In this document: one piece after another, positions 28,400 to 37,311 of the stretch
How the letters are laid out: each line of letters begins with the position of its first letter
How positions within the stretch are numbered: the first letter of the stretch is position 1
The notes under the pieces: model-generated
Databases searched by the model: none
Told to the model about the DNA's origin: nothing
The model's input: the letters and a program-made list of their open reading frames with translations, nothing else
NCBI GenBank assembly: GCA_947259575.1
Contig: CAMYMU010000048.1
Span: 1-64,000, forward strand
From: an uncultured Ectothiorhodospiraceae bacterium
GTDB lineage: Bacteria > Pseudomonadota > Gammaproteobacteria > UBA6429 > Thiohalophilaceae
Length of the DNA: 64,000 nt
Direction: 5' to 3'
Made by a program: the position numbers and the translations under genes

Positions 28400-29557
28400 T
28401 TACTTAAGCCCCGCATCAACAGCAATGCTATCAGCAATATCAATAATTTCCTGCTTTGATAATCGCTTCAACTGCCGATCCACCCCATCAAAAAGAAATA
28501 ACTTTGCACGCCTGAGCATGGGCACAAAAAAACGAGTAGAGATCGATATCTCGGGGAAACTACCATACATACAACCTGAGCATTCGCTGGTTATTGCCGT
28601 CACTTCATTGCGGACTATCTCAGTTCGGTACTTATCTGGAAAATCGTCAGAAAATACAGGGTACGATTCTGGTAAGCGGTAATCACAGCACACGGACATA
28701 TCGCCGTTTGGCTGGATTGCAAAATACAAATTCGGGCTATCACACAAGCCACCGTTTCTGCGGCGCCATTGGATAGGTTGTTTGGTAACGAAACGATAGA
28801 TGTCATCGAGGTATTCATCTGAATCATACAGATTATAGCCTTCATCCCTGAGTACCTTTACCTCCTCCAGTACTTCACGAATTTCTTCGTATTGATCCGG
28901 ATGAAAACACAAATCATTATCAAAAGTGCTGAAGCTACGCGGCTCCGTTGTCTCCGTCTGGTGTGCCGGCACGAGTGAAACCCACCAGCCGATTGCGGTC
29001 GCAAACTTTATTACACTGGTTATATGTTTAATATTTCTCGGTGCGAGCACGCAGCCAAACACACAAAATGAATTAATGGGAAAGATTTCATTGACCATAC
29101 TGATGGTATTAATGGCTCGTTCCCAGGAATTATTAAAGCCACCGTTAATTTGATCCTGTACATCCGGTAAAACACTATCCAGTGAAATTGAGATGTCATG
29201 TGCACCAATCGCGACCATCTCTTCTAATTGTTTTCTTGAAGCTAGCCCGTTAGTTTGCAGACGTGGGTGAATGCCGTTATCCATCATGGCTTTGGCAATC
29301 TTGACAATGTCCTTGCGGACAAAGGGTTCACCACCGGTGAGTAAAACAACCGATGTACCAATCTTCGCAAGATTTTCAGCAATTTTGTAAGCCTGTTCTG
29401 TCGTACACTCTTCCTGATCAGCATTTGCATAAATGATATTGCACTGCTCACAGGTGAGGTTACATCTGGCTGTTACATAAAACTGAACATAGGCAGGGTA
29501 ATCCTTGGTCAGAGTTGACAAGGCTAACTTGCTCAGGCCACCTTCAAAAAAACTCAT
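28400..29557 (-). CDS. Radical SAM enzyme with SPASM-like C-terminal cysteines
   Basis: 385 residues. The radical SAM cluster motif CNLTCEQC (CxxxCxxC) starts near residue 32, followed by the GGEP motif (LLTGGEPFVRK) and LQTNG / ISISLDS strands of the TIM-barrel. The C-terminal part has Cys in GGLCDSPN, MSVCCDYR, SECSGCMYG, as in SPASM/twitch domains that bind extra Fe-S clusters. Many such enzymes act in peptide or lipid/sugar modification. Here the operon context (methyltransferase, SDRs, glycosyltransferases) argues for a step in making an unusual glycolipid or sugar. The next gene starts 6 nt downstream. Confidence 0.82.
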   Translation of the reverse strand: MSFFEGGLSKLALSTLTKDYPAYVQFYVTARCNLTCEQCNIIYANADQEECTTEQAYKIAENLAKIGTSVVLLTGGEPFVRKDIVKIAKAMMDNGIHPRLQTNGLASRKQLEEMVAIGAHDISISLDSVLPDVQDQINGGFNNSWERAINTISMVNEIFPINSFCVFGCVLAPRNIKHITSVIKFATAIGWWVSLVPAHQTETTEPRSFSTFDNDLCFHPDQYEEIREVLEEVKVLRDEGYNLYDSDEYLDDIYRFVTKQPIQWRRRNGGLCDSPNLYFAIQPNGDMSVCCDYRLPESYPVFSDDFPDKYRTEIVRNEVTAITSECSGCMYGSFPEISISTRFFVPMLRRAKLFLFDGVDRQLKRLSKQEIIDIADSIAVDAGLK

Positions 29558-29566
29558 ATATAAATC

Positions 29567-30376
29567 CTACTTACGTACCACAATGGCAATATTCCAACAC
29601 CACCAACCCAGGATTGGGAGTACTTTTATAATAAATTGATCTACCGCCATAAACTTAGAAACCATCGGGCGCAGTTCTTTTTCTTTAGTGATAATAAGTT
29701 TCCAGTACCGATCGGACGATGGATGTATACGATCGATTAACCAGAATTTGATAAAGACAATCAGTGACGTAAACCAGAAAAAATTATACTTTGTTTCTGA
29801 GAAGCGCTCCCTGAATAACTTCATATCCTGGCGACGAATAGGGTGTTCATCCGGGGTTCGAACATCCTCCGCCATTTTACGATAGACGTTAATAACAGGG
29901 TTATGTGCCACTGGATCCCAAAAGGCTCCTCGGCCATCCGGTTTTAATACTCTTTTTACCTCATCAAGACATTTAGCGATATCAACATGGTGCAACAGAT
30001 TAGCTGCATAAACGATATCAAATGAATTATCCTCAAACCCTGACAGATCTTCTGCTGACGCAACCTTGGTCGCGACAGAGACATCATGTATTGCCGCAAC
30101 TTTCTTAACAACTTCCAGCATTCCGGATGAAAGATCTGTCGCTGTTACATCAGCACCTTGTTTGGCCATGAAGACAGCGCCCTCGCCAGCACCACTACCC
30201 AATTCAAGTATGCGCTTACCTTTCAGATCACCAAGTGTTTTGATAATCCAGACGCCTTCTGGAGATGTTGAGCCCATGAATGACTCACCCACCAGGACAT
30301 CTTCGGGATTAATCGACTCAGCCCATTCATCATGAAAGGCTTCTTCGTTCTTAATGATCTCTTCTTTACTCTTCAT
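29567..30376 (-). CDS. Class I SAM-dependent methyltransferase with hydrophobic C-terminus
   Basis: 269 residues. SAM-binding motif I is LELGSGAGEGAVFMAK (about 55-70), the acidic end of strand 2 is VTATDLS, and the IVYAANLLHHVD block fits the Methyltransf_11/UbiE-like group. The C-terminal region has two hydrophobic stretches (FFWFTSLIVFIKFWL and IIKVLPILGWWCWNIAIVV) that could dock the enzyme on the membrane and a lipid-linked substrate. It lies 9 nt upstream of the radical SAM gene and 37 nt after the flippase-like gene, within the operon. The substrate is unknown. Confidence 0.8.
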   Translation of the reverse strand: MKSKEEIIKNEEAFHDEWAESINPEDVLVGESFMGSTSPEGVWIIKTLGDLKGKRILELGSGAGEGAVFMAKQGADVTATDLSSGMLEVVKKVAAIHDVSVATKVASAEDLSGFEDNSFDIVYAANLLHHVDIAKCLDEVKRVLKPDGRGAFWDPVAHNPVINVYRKMAEDVRTPDEHPIRRQDMKLFRERFSETKYNFFWFTSLIVFIKFWLIDRIHPSSDRYWKLIITKEKELRPMVSKFMAVDQFIIKVLPILGWWCWNIAIVVRK

Positions 30377-30413
30377 TATCTTTGTCTTTACCTTTATGTC
30401 GCTTCAGGCTCTT

Positions 30414-31358
30414 CTACGCTGTTGCACTACTAGTATTATGCCTTGTTTTAATCCAGAAAAAATTCCCTGGAATGCTTGTTATCAATAAGCCAAAACCATA
30501 CAAAATTGATATTATCACTGCCACTTCTTCTGATATCCCCATATATGAAAATACATAGAGTGCAGCAAGCTCTCGAACACCCCAGCCTCCGATCGAGATA
30601 GGAAACTGCATCGCTATAAAAATAACCGGCACCACAGCAAGATATTCAAGCAGGGTTAACTCTAACCCAAATGAATGTCCAAGCAAGGACACATATATCA
30701 CATACGGAACAAACGACAGTGCCAAGTAAAATGCCAGCTTGTAAAAAGTGCTCGTCAATACGACCAAGCGCATTGCATGACCCAATAACGATAAAAAGCG
30801 GCATATATTATATAAGTGCCTGTTCGAAGACAGTTTACATAAACGCCTTTTAATCCATACTGGAGAAAAACCGGCAAATAGAACTACTGAACACGCCACA
30901 CCAATCACAATAGTAACATCACCACCAAGCCATGACGTCAACGCCACGGGTACAAAAACCAATAACATCAAAATCATCCACAATAGACCAAGAATTCTGT
31001 CTAATAGTGCTGACAAGATTACTCGGGCACGCCCACAGGTCTTTGCCAACATTATCGCGCGAACAACATCACCACCCATACCTGTTGGAAGAAGCTGGTT
31101 AAACCACAACGCCACAAAACTGACTTTTATAGCACCCGGCTTTGTTAGCTTTCGTTTAAGCCGGTTGACAATAAAGTGGAACCTTAAACCACTACCAACA
31201 TGACCAAGTAACATAAAAAGAAGCGCCAATAAGATAATCTCAAACTGGATGTCTTTCAGCAGGCTGGTGATCTTATTGATGTCTATTAGGCTGAAAACGA
31301 CTACAAAACAAATCAGGCTGACTGCGATTCTAATGCCTAACTTAAGTCTCTCAGACAT
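30414..31358 (-). CDS. LPG-synthase-TM / flippase-like domain membrane protein
   Basis: 314 residues with about eight membrane helices. It matches the lysylphosphatidylglycerol synthase TM-region family (TIGR00374 / UPF0104 type): RFHFIVNRL near the N-terminus, LLPTGMGGDVVRAIMLAK, SALLDRILGL, and PISIGGWGVRELAA. Such stand-alone proteins usually accompany glycolipid biosynthesis genes and are thought to move lipid intermediates across the membrane. Its ATG lies 8 nt inside the end of the upstream GT2 gene, so the two are translationally coupled. Confidence 0.82.
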   Translation of the reverse strand: MSERLKLGIRIAVSLICFVVVFSLIDINKITSLLKDIQFEIILLALLFMLLGHVGSGLRFHFIVNRLKRKLTKPGAIKVSFVALWFNQLLPTGMGGDVVRAIMLAKTCGRARVILSALLDRILGLLWMILMLLVFVPVALTSWLGGDVTIVIGVACSVVLFAGFSPVWIKRRLCKLSSNRHLYNICRFLSLLGHAMRLVVLTSTFYKLAFYLALSFVPYVIYVSLLGHSFGLELTLLEYLAVVPVIFIAMQFPISIGGWGVRELAALYVFSYMGISEEVAVIISILYGFGLLITSIPGNFFWIKTRHNTSSATA

Positions 31359-32322
31359 CGGTCATCCGCTTGGCTGAACCTTCATTCCCATCGTAAATAT
31401 TATCGATGACGTACAGTGGCCGATCCTTTGACTGCTCAAATATCCTGCCAATATATTCACCAAGAATTCCTAACATTAGCAGTTGGACGCCGCCGATAAT
31501 TGCAATACTCACCAGAATAATCGTAATGCCTTCCACAACATCATTGGTAAATAGTTTCAGATAAATCATATAAGCCATGCCAAGGAAACCAAGAAACGCC
31601 ACAATGATACCTAGATAGCTGGCAAGCCTTAGCGGTTTACGTGAAAACGAAAATATCCCGTCCATCGCAAAACGGAGCATCTTGGTCAGGGTATATTTTG
31701 TTTCGCCGGCATAGCGAGAATCGCGTTCGTATTGAAAGGCTTCACTTTTGAAACCCACCCAGGGCACCATACCGCGGATAAACCGATGGGATTCTTTCAT
31801 GTCCTTTAATGCGGTTAGTACTTTTCTATCAATTAGCCTGAAGTCACCTGTATCTCTCGGGATGTCAGTTTTACACATCACATTAATGGTTTTATAAAAG
31901 AATGATGCCGTAACTTTTTTGAAAATACTTTCACCAGCTCGCGCACTTCTTTGACCGTACACCACATTTATGGAATCCTGTTTGGCACGATTATAGAGGT
32001 CCTTAACCAACTCAGGTGGGTCTTGTAGATCGCCATCTATAATACAGACATAGTCTGCATCACAGTGATCGAGTCCCGCTGTCAGGGCAAACTGATGACC
32101 AAAATTTCTACTAAGATCAATAACGCGGATATAGTCATATTGTTGAGCATAGCCAATCAACTTTTCCAGACTATTGTCACTTGAGCCATCATTGATAAAT
32201 AGAACGCTTAACTCGACATCGGTAAAATCCCGCTTGATCCTATCCAGCCGCTCCATCAAATGGTCAAGGCATGTGTCTTCGTTATAGACAGGAATGAGAA
32301 ACTCTAGCTTATCCTTAGTCAT
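31351..32322 (-). CDS. Polyprenyl-phosphate glycosyltransferase, GT2 (DPM1/GtrB/ArnC-like)
   Basis: 323 residues. The cytoplasmic GT-A domain has the GT2 pattern (LIPVYNEDTCLDHLMERL, FINDGSSDNSLE, IDLSRNFGHQFALTAGLDH, and the metal-binding acidic motif IDGDLQDPPEL). Two C-terminal membrane helices (LASYLGIIVAFLGFLGMAYM and ITIILVSIAIIGGVQLLML) are typical of enzymes that load a sugar onto undecaprenyl phosphate. It is the first gene of the seven-gene operon. The ~350 bases upstream separate it from sat, so the operon promoter probably lies there. Sugar specificity is unknown. Confidence 0.88.
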   Translation of the reverse strand: MTKDKLEFLIPVYNEDTCLDHLMERLDRIKRDFTDVELSVLFINDGSSDNSLEKLIGYAQQYDYIRVIDLSRNFGHQFALTAGLDHCDADYVCIIDGDLQDPPELVKDLYNRAKQDSINVVYGQRSARAGESIFKKVTASFFYKTINVMCKTDIPRDTGDFRLIDRKVLTALKDMKESHRFIRGMVPWVGFKSEAFQYERDSRYAGETKYTLTKMLRFAMDGIFSFSRKPLRLASYLGIIVAFLGFLGMAYMIYLKLFTNDVVEGITIILVSIAIIGGVQLLMLGILGEYIGRIFEQSKDRPLYVIDNIYDGNEGSAKRMTDV

Positions 32323-32673
32323 TCTGTTCTTATCCTTGGGATAAAGGTCGTTGCGGTAAGATCGCTAAATTCAAGTATTTTGACTCGAGCAATACGCAAT
32401 AAAGTGCATAGCAAGCTAGTTTACCCTTTGTACATATAATGATAAATGCTTGTTTAGACACAGTTTTGCCCTGTTCAGACGCCAACTTTCTATACCCTCA
32501 TAAATTTCCCTATTATTCAGTCGGAATAGAGTGTTGTATAGTTGCAGCCCATTTCAGGCAGCCTGATGAGATTGGCTCCCTTTGCGCATTTACAAAGCGC
32601 TGTGACGATATGAAGTACCGAATTTTAGAAATATAGTGCCCCACAGGGGTGCCTAACTTTGAGGGAAATTAGA
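32323..32673. other. Divergent promoter region between the glycan operon and sat
   Basis: No gene seen. Contains a TATAAT at 32435-32440 without a good -35 partner, and a small hairpin with GTGCCCC / GGGGTGC character (about 32637-32653) just before the sat ribosome binding site. Confidence 0.3.
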
Positions 32674-33858
32674 ATGATTAAACCAATTGGCTCTGATGAG
32701 CTAAATCCATTATTCGTTTACGACACTGCCGAACATGAAAAATTGAGTAAAGAAGCAGAATCTCTGCCTTCGGTTGTGATCAGTTCACAAGCTGCCGGTA
32801 ATGCCGTGATGATGGCCGGTGGTTACTTTAACCCATTGAAAGGCTTCATGAATGTTGCTGATGCCATGGGTGCCGCTGAGAAAATGACCCTGACTGACGG
32901 CTCATTCTTCCCTGTCCCCGTTCTATGTCTGCTGGAAAATGCTGACGCAATTGGTGATGCCAAACGCATTGCGCTGCGTGACCCCAATGTCGATGGCAAC
33001 CCGGTGCTGGCAGTAATGGACGTTGAGAACATCGAACAAGTCTCTGATGACCAGATGAAAGTCATGACTGACAAGGTCTACCGCACGGATGATATGGAGC
33101 ACCCAGGTGTAAATGCCTTTAATACCCAGGGTCGCACGGCTATTTCTGGCCCTATCCAGGTCCTGAACTTCAGCTATTTCAGCACTGAATTCCCTGATAC
33201 CTTCCGCACCGCGGTTGAGATTCGTAATGAAATTCAGGAGCACGGTTGGAAGAAAGTGGTTGCCTTCCAGACCCGTAATCCTATGCACCTGGCCCACGAA
33301 GAGCTATGTCACATTGCTATGGACCGCCTGGGCTGTGACGGCCTGGTCATCCACATGTTGCTCGGTAAGCTGAAACCAGGCGATATCCCTGCACCGGTTC
33401 GTGATGCCGCAATCCGTAAGATGGTTGAGCTGTATTTCCCACCAAACAGCGCCATGGTGACCGGATATGGCTTCGATATGCTCTATGCTGGCCCACGTGA
33501 GGCGGTCTTACACGCCTATTTCCGCCAGAATATGGGTGCCACCCACTTCATTATTGGCCGCGACCACGCGGGTGTGGGCGACTACTACGGTGCCTTTGAT
33601 GCCCAGACCATCTTCCAGGAAGAGGTGCCTTCAGGCGCGATGGAGATCGAAATCTTTGAGGCTGACCATACAGCCTGGTCGAAGAAACTGAATAAAGTTG
33701 TGATGATGCGTGAAGCACCTGATCATGAAAAAGAGGACTTTGTTCTGTTATCAGGTACCAAGGTGCGTGAGATGTTAGGTAACGGTATTGCACCACCTAA
33801 AGAGTTTTCACGTCCTGAAGTGGCTCAGATCTTGATTGAGTATTATCAGAGCCTGTAA
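32674..33858 (+). CDS. sat: Sulfate adenylyltransferase (ATP sulfurylase), dissimilatory type
   Basis: About 394 residues, homo-oligomeric Sat. It runs in reverse in sulfur oxidisers: APS + PPi give ATP + sulfate. Visible motifs are FQTRNPMHLAHEE (the QxRNPxHxAH nucleotide-binding motif), GRDHAGVGDYYGAFDAQ and the LSGTKVREMLGNG block near the end. The ATG at 32674 (MIKPIGSDELNP) is preferred because GAGGG lies just upstream; a TTG at 32659 is possible but lies inside that site. It has its own terminator. It works with AprBA encoded about 6 kb away on the other strand. Confidence 0.93.
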   Translation: MIKPIGSDELNPLFVYDTAEHEKLSKEAESLPSVVISSQAAGNAVMMAGGYFNPLKGFMNVADAMGAAEKMTLTDGSFFPVPVLCLLENADAIGDAKRIALRDPNVDGNPVLAVMDVENIEQVSDDQMKVMTDKVYRTDDMEHPGVNAFNTQGRTAISGPIQVLNFSYFSTEFPDTFRTAVEIRNEIQEHGWKKVVAFQTRNPMHLAHEELCHIAMDRLGCDGLVIHMLLGKLKPGDIPAPVRDAAIRKMVELYFPPNSAMVTGYGFDMLYAGPREAVLHAYFRQNMGATHFIIGRDHAGVGDYYGAFDAQTIFQEEVPSGAMEIEIFEADHTAWSKKLNKVVMMREAPDHEKEDFVLLSGTKVREMLGNGIAPPKEFSRPEVAQILIEYYQSL

Positions 33859-33885
33859 TACTTAAGCTTTAACTTGCTCTGTAAA

Positions 33886-33915
33886 GGCGTATCTGGAAAC
33901 AGATGCGCCTTTTTT
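33886..33915 (+). terminator. Rho-independent terminator of sat
   Basis: A 10-bp stem GGCGTATCTG / CAGATGCGCC with one G-T pair, GAAA tetraloop and six T. Confidence 0.85.
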
Positions 33916-33943
33916 ATGTGGTTTCGCGACGCCTGTATTTGGC

Positions 33944-34909
33944 CTAATCCTCAACGAGCATCTCATCCGATCCGAGCCAGAAGCCCATATTCTTGTCCAG
34001 GAATTCCGCCCAGGGCATGTAGTGTGAGCCATCGCAGGAAAAATTCAGCCCCACCATACCATTGAAGATATTCAGGGAACCGGCACGCAGGTAAATGGTT
34101 TCGTCCATGAAGCGTAAATCACGAAAAGTACGAAACACGTCCCTGACCCGCTCCACGGGAATGACAGCATCCTCAGGGTAGGCACACCTCGGCCAGGCCA
34201 GGCAGATACCTGGGTCAGTCAGGTCATCGATATCCAGTATATTGTAGCGATATGGGTCTTCCATCAACCAGAGCGTCGCCCGTGAGCTGGAAAAATGCAG
34301 CTTGGCATGAAACACACCATGCACCTCGATAAGCTCATATATCAGGTCCAGCACTTCCTCGATGCGTTCGTCCATCGCGCTTTGTATGCGCTGCTGCAGG
34401 AACAGACCACCGCGAATCGCTGGGTCGCCTTTCATCTGCACCCACTGCTCGGGCTGTTGATAGAGCTCGCGGGTCAGAGGCAACTCACGCAGGTCAAAAT
34501 CTGAGCCCAGATAACCCAGCAGCTGGCCCTGCTCGTCCTGTATCTGCTGAATGGCGGTCAGCGAGGGCCGTCTCACATTGCGGCTTATATAAGCGTCGGA
34601 GAGGGAAAAATGGGCACCCGCAAGGGCTTCCTTCATGTATGGCCGGGTGGCCCGTTCCCGCCCAAAGCTCTCTGGTATGAGGCCGCTATGCGCGATATTG
34701 GCGGTGATCTGTCTGGCCTCGTCATCCAGTACATAGAGGTACTTACAATAGGGCAGGATCTCGAGCCCTTTGAGGAGGCAGGCTTCCAGCGCCTCACGAT
34801 CGGGCCAGGCACGCTGACATTCTTTAGCGAGTTTTTCCATGCGATCGGCCAGGCGACTGCTGAGCAACATGCGTTGGCGAGTAACCGCAGTTTGAATAGA
34901 TTCTCCCAT
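33944..34909 (-). CDS. PDC/Cache-like sensor-domain protein, soluble
   Basis: 321 residues, no signal peptide or membrane helix. Residues about 45-165 have the pattern of a PDC/Cache ligand-binding fold (YCKYLYVLDDEARQITANI, RPYMKEALAG, LSDAYISRNVRRPSLTAIQ, GYLGSDFDL). The remainder (about 190-321) has a helix (MDERIEEVLDLIYELIEVHG) and an alpha/beta part ending in NMGFWLGSDEMLVED. No output domain is attached, so it may sense a small molecule and signal by contact. Cache domains are usually extracytoplasmic, so a cytoplasmic version is odd. Function unknown. Confidence 0.65.
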   Translation of the reverse strand: MGESIQTAVTRQRMLLSSRLADRMEKLAKECQRAWPDREALEACLLKGLEILPYCKYLYVLDDEARQITANIAHSGLIPESFGRERATRPYMKEALAGAHFSLSDAYISRNVRRPSLTAIQQIQDEQGQLLGYLGSDFDLRELPLTRELYQQPEQWVQMKGDPAIRGGLFLQQRIQSAMDERIEEVLDLIYELIEVHGVFHAKLHFSSSRATLWLMEDPYRYNILDIDDLTDPGICLAWPRCAYPEDAVIPVERVRDVFRTFRDLRFMDETIYLRAGSLNIFNGMVGLNFSCDGSHYMPWAEFLDKNMGFWLGSDEMLVED

Positions 34910-35118
34910 TCGCTGATTCTAATGGTCTTCAGTGAACATACAAGAGGAGATTCCGCTATAAAAAATTGCATCTATAAATTTTCACACCTGTTAGAAGCCA
35001 GGGTAATAGCGTGGAATTAATTAAGATCACAGACAGGAGCTCAGCTGTAACGACATTTAATAAACCTATGCGTTATAATCCTTGGCCACATTTTTTGGTA
35101 ATTATTGAGGATATTATC

Positions 35119-35547
35119 TTGGCATCGAATAAAGCACGGGCTTACTTTGGGCTGGTTGGTTATCATTTTCATCCCGATGATATCACTCGCCATCTTGGCA
35201 TAGAACCAACCTCAATCAACGCTGACGGTGCACAAAGTGGACTGGACAAGCCCGTGATCAGTTCCTGGGAGTTTTCAACGGACACGATCACTTCCGACGA
35301 TGAAGAAATTGATATCTACAAACTGATTGATGATGAAATCCTGAAAAAAATTGAACCAGCAAAAGACAAAATTATTGAGGTTTGCAAAAGCCACAATCTC
35401 TCACCGAGGATTAGTGTGGAACTGGAACTGTCTGTCGACAAAGATGAGAGCTGCCCCGATGTGGGGTTTGGTTCCAGGGTAACTAAATTTTGTGCTGAGA
35501 TTGGTGCTTTTATAAATGTCGATTACAAGCTATCTGAGCGTATCTAG
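35119..35547 (+). CDS. DUF4279 domain protein
   Basis: About 142 residues from a TTG at 35119 preceded by GAGG at good spacing. The frame is open further upstream to a GTG at 35011 with no clear ribosome binding site, so the shorter form is chosen. The sequence RAYFGLVGYHFHPDDITRHLGIEP, split by short loops, matches the DUF4279 pattern of a first strand, then an acidic loop and the (L/I)GIxPT segment. The C-terminal half has strands (ISVELELSV) and ends CAEIGAFINVDYKLSERI. DUF4279 proteins have no known function; many sit near toxin-immunity or polymorphic loci, but no such context is seen here. Confidence 0.6.
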   Translation: MASNKARAYFGLVGYHFHPDDITRHLGIEPTSINADGAQSGLDKPVISSWEFSTDTITSDDEEIDIYKLIDDEILKKIEPAKDKIIEVCKSHNLSPRISVELELSVDKDESCPDVGFGSRVTKFCAEIGAFINVDYKLSERI

Positions 35548-35577
35548 ACAAAATTTATTTATCTTTTTGGATACCAA

Positions 35578-35604
35578 TAAAAAAAGCACGCTAAAAAGCG
35601 TGCT
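35578..35604 (-). terminator. Rho-independent terminator of the 52-aa gene
   Basis: Stem AGCACGCT / AGCGTGCT with a 4-nt loop. On the minus strand it is followed by a run of seven T, 26 nt after the stop of the small gene at 35631-35789. Confidence 0.75.
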
Positions 35605-35630
35605 TGTCATAAACCAAACTAAGGCTTGGC

Positions 35631-35789
35631 TTATGGCTTTTTAGGTGTCTGGTATGGCTGTTCTTTCTGGAAAGATTTCCATGTAGTTGTGTAACCAACA
35701 TGAAACTTTCCAGGTACAATCTCTTTCTGTGTTGTTGTCACAAACTCTGTTACGCCTTCAGGCACCTTAGGTCGTGTAAATTCACCCAT
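35631..35789 (-). CDS. 52-aa conserved-looking small soluble protein
   Basis: A small gene with GGAGC 8 nt before the ATG at 35789, a TAA stop and its own terminator. The product starts MGEFTRPKVPEGVTEFVTTT and ends YQTPKKP. It is soluble, rich in Thr, Lys and Pro, without Cys or membrane segment. It lies 85 nt downstream of the HIT gene on the same strand, so it may be the last gene of the apr-proximal accessory cluster or have its own promoter. No family recognised. Confidence 0.65.
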   Translation of the reverse strand: MGEFTRPKVPEGVTEFVTTTQKEIVPGKFHVGYTTTWKSFQKEQPYQTPKKP

Positions 35790-35874
35790 AATATTAGCTC
35801 CTTAATTATTGCAATAACGGGAGGAATATAAACAAATATGTCAGTCCCTCCCAGTAAACTGACGAAATTATACA

Positions 35875-36276
35875 TTATTTGCGCTTGTAATGCGCCCTCT
35901 TCGGTAGCACATGCCGCACCCCTCCCTGGGGATTCTCGACATCACCCTTGTAGCGCGGGATGATGTGAATATGGACATGGAAAATACTCTGCCCTGCCGC
36001 TGGCCCTATATTAACGCCTATATTATAACCATCTGGCTTAAACTCCTTATCAATAAGTTTTTTCTCCTCATTAATAAGATCCATACAGGCTGCTATTTCT
36101 TCCGTTGTCAGGTCGAAAAACTCGGCGGTATGGCGTTTCGGGACCACAACAGAATGCCCAGGACTGACCGCGTAGGTGTCACGGGCGCAGTAGGCCAGCT
36201 CATTCTGCAGTGATACTCCACGTGGATCAGTGCAAAACAGACATGGGTTATTCGGGTCTCGCTTTTTTTCTTCCAT
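35875..36276 (-). CDS. HIT family nucleotide-binding hydrolase
   Basis: About 133 residues from the ATG at 36276 (MEEKKRDPNNPCLFC). A longer frame to 36366 overlaps the upstream TPR gene and would add non-conserved residues. The HIT motif HVHIHIIPR lies near residue 105, with the preceding NIGPAAGQSIFHVH loop. CLFC near the start resembles half of the Cys zinc site found in HINT proteins. HIT proteins hydrolyse nucleotide phosphoramidates or dinucleoside polyphosphates. Some HIT-related enzymes act on APS (APS phosphorylase/ADP-sulfurylase activities), which is worth noting beside apr genes, but the link is inference. Confidence 0.85.
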   Translation of the reverse strand: MEEKKRDPNNPCLFCTDPRGVSLQNELAYCARDTYAVSPGHSVVVPKRHTAEFFDLTTEEIAACMDLINEEKKLIDKEFKPDGYNIGVNIGPAAGQSIFHVHIHIIPRYKGDVENPQGGVRHVLPKRAHYKRK

Positions 36277-36278
36277 AC

Positions 36279-37301
36279 TCAAGCCGCTTCGGCCATTTCT
36301 CGCATCTTGCTCATCAGATCCTGGCAACGCTTTAAACAGAGCGGTTGAAGTGCATGCGGAAAGCATTCGATAATCAACTCAAACTCATCGGCCATCTCAT
36401 CAGCAAGGCTTGTATCTTTTGTTAACAGTGCCAGTTCACTTCTTGCAGCTGCCTTATTTACCCTGCAGAGCACAGACAGATGTACAGGACGTTGCTGTTC
36501 CATACAGACTGTCCAACCAGTCTCATAAGATCTTGCCGCCTCTTCAAAGCGTTCAGGGTTTTGTTCCGACTCCGCCAGATTAAGCAGCACCGCCCCGCAA
36601 TTATTATGGGCCGCTGACAATTCAACCGGGTAGTTGTCAGCATCCAGCTCTGCAATTGCATTTTTGTAGGCCACAACGGCTTTCTGGAATTGTCGGTTAC
36701 CCTTAAGAAGTTTTCCGTGCTCATGGAAAGTCATACCCAGCTGCAGCATGATCAGTTTCCACTCTTCCGGGGTTTCTTTTTTTGTATATACCAATAACGC
36801 AGCCGTATAGGCATCGATCGCTTGATTCAGTACTTTTGCATCTGCTTCGAGACGCCCCAGAGCCTGCAAAGCCGTCGCCAGGTTCGCCTGCGTTGCGGCC
36901 CATTCTAACGGAGAATCTTCCTGCTTAACTTTTTCCAGAGCAAGCTCGAAACACTCGACAGCCTTTTGAAATATTTCAGCATCGTGCAGCTGTTGTCCAA
37001 TAGCACCAAGAATATTCCCCAAGCGGTTCTGTGTATCAGCCCAGGCTATAGGATCCTGTTTACGGAATTCATCTGTCAGGGATGCCTCAAGCACATCACG
37101 TAAAGGTTCGTAAATATTTGCACTAAAGCTATGCTGTTCAAAATTACCACGCGTGAACAGAAAATTATCTGCAACCGGGACACTCCTGTCAGGTGTAGCA
37201 AATTCCAGTGTTTCTTCATCAAGCAGCCTGAGAGAACTCGCAATAGCGCGCTCCAGTACATGGTTTAGAGGATAAAGAATGTATGACTGACTGTAATTCA
37301 T
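36279..37301 (-). CDS. Tetratricopeptide repeat protein
   Basis: 340 residues, cytoplasmic. From about residue 85 on there are four to five TPR-like helix pairs (WADTQNRLGNILGAIGQQL, WAATQANLATALQALGRLE, WKLIMLQLGMTFHEHGKLL, SAAHNNCGAVLLNLAESEQ). These are long 45-50 residue repeats with a regular W/A-x-x-Q-x-x-L pattern, followed by a helical C-terminus. TPR arrays mediate protein contacts. The gene follows the SlyD-like FKBP by 10 nt and runs into the HIT gene (stop at 36279, HIT ATG at 36276), so the three form one unit. The partner is unknown. Confidence 0.75.
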   Translation of the reverse strand: MNYSQSYILYPLNHVLERAIASSLRLLDEETLEFATPDRSVPVADNFLFTRGNFEQHSFSANIYEPLRDVLEASLTDEFRKQDPIAWADTQNRLGNILGAIGQQLHDAEIFQKAVECFELALEKVKQEDSPLEWAATQANLATALQALGRLEADAKVLNQAIDAYTAALLVYTKKETPEEWKLIMLQLGMTFHEHGKLLKGNRQFQKAVVAYKNAIAELDADNYPVELSAAHNNCGAVLLNLAESEQNPERFEEAARSYETGWTVCMEQQRPVHLSVLCRVNKAAARSELALLTKDTSLADEMADEFELIIECFPHALQPLCLKRCQDLMSKMREMAEAA

Positions 37302-37311
37302 TTGAAGTAGT

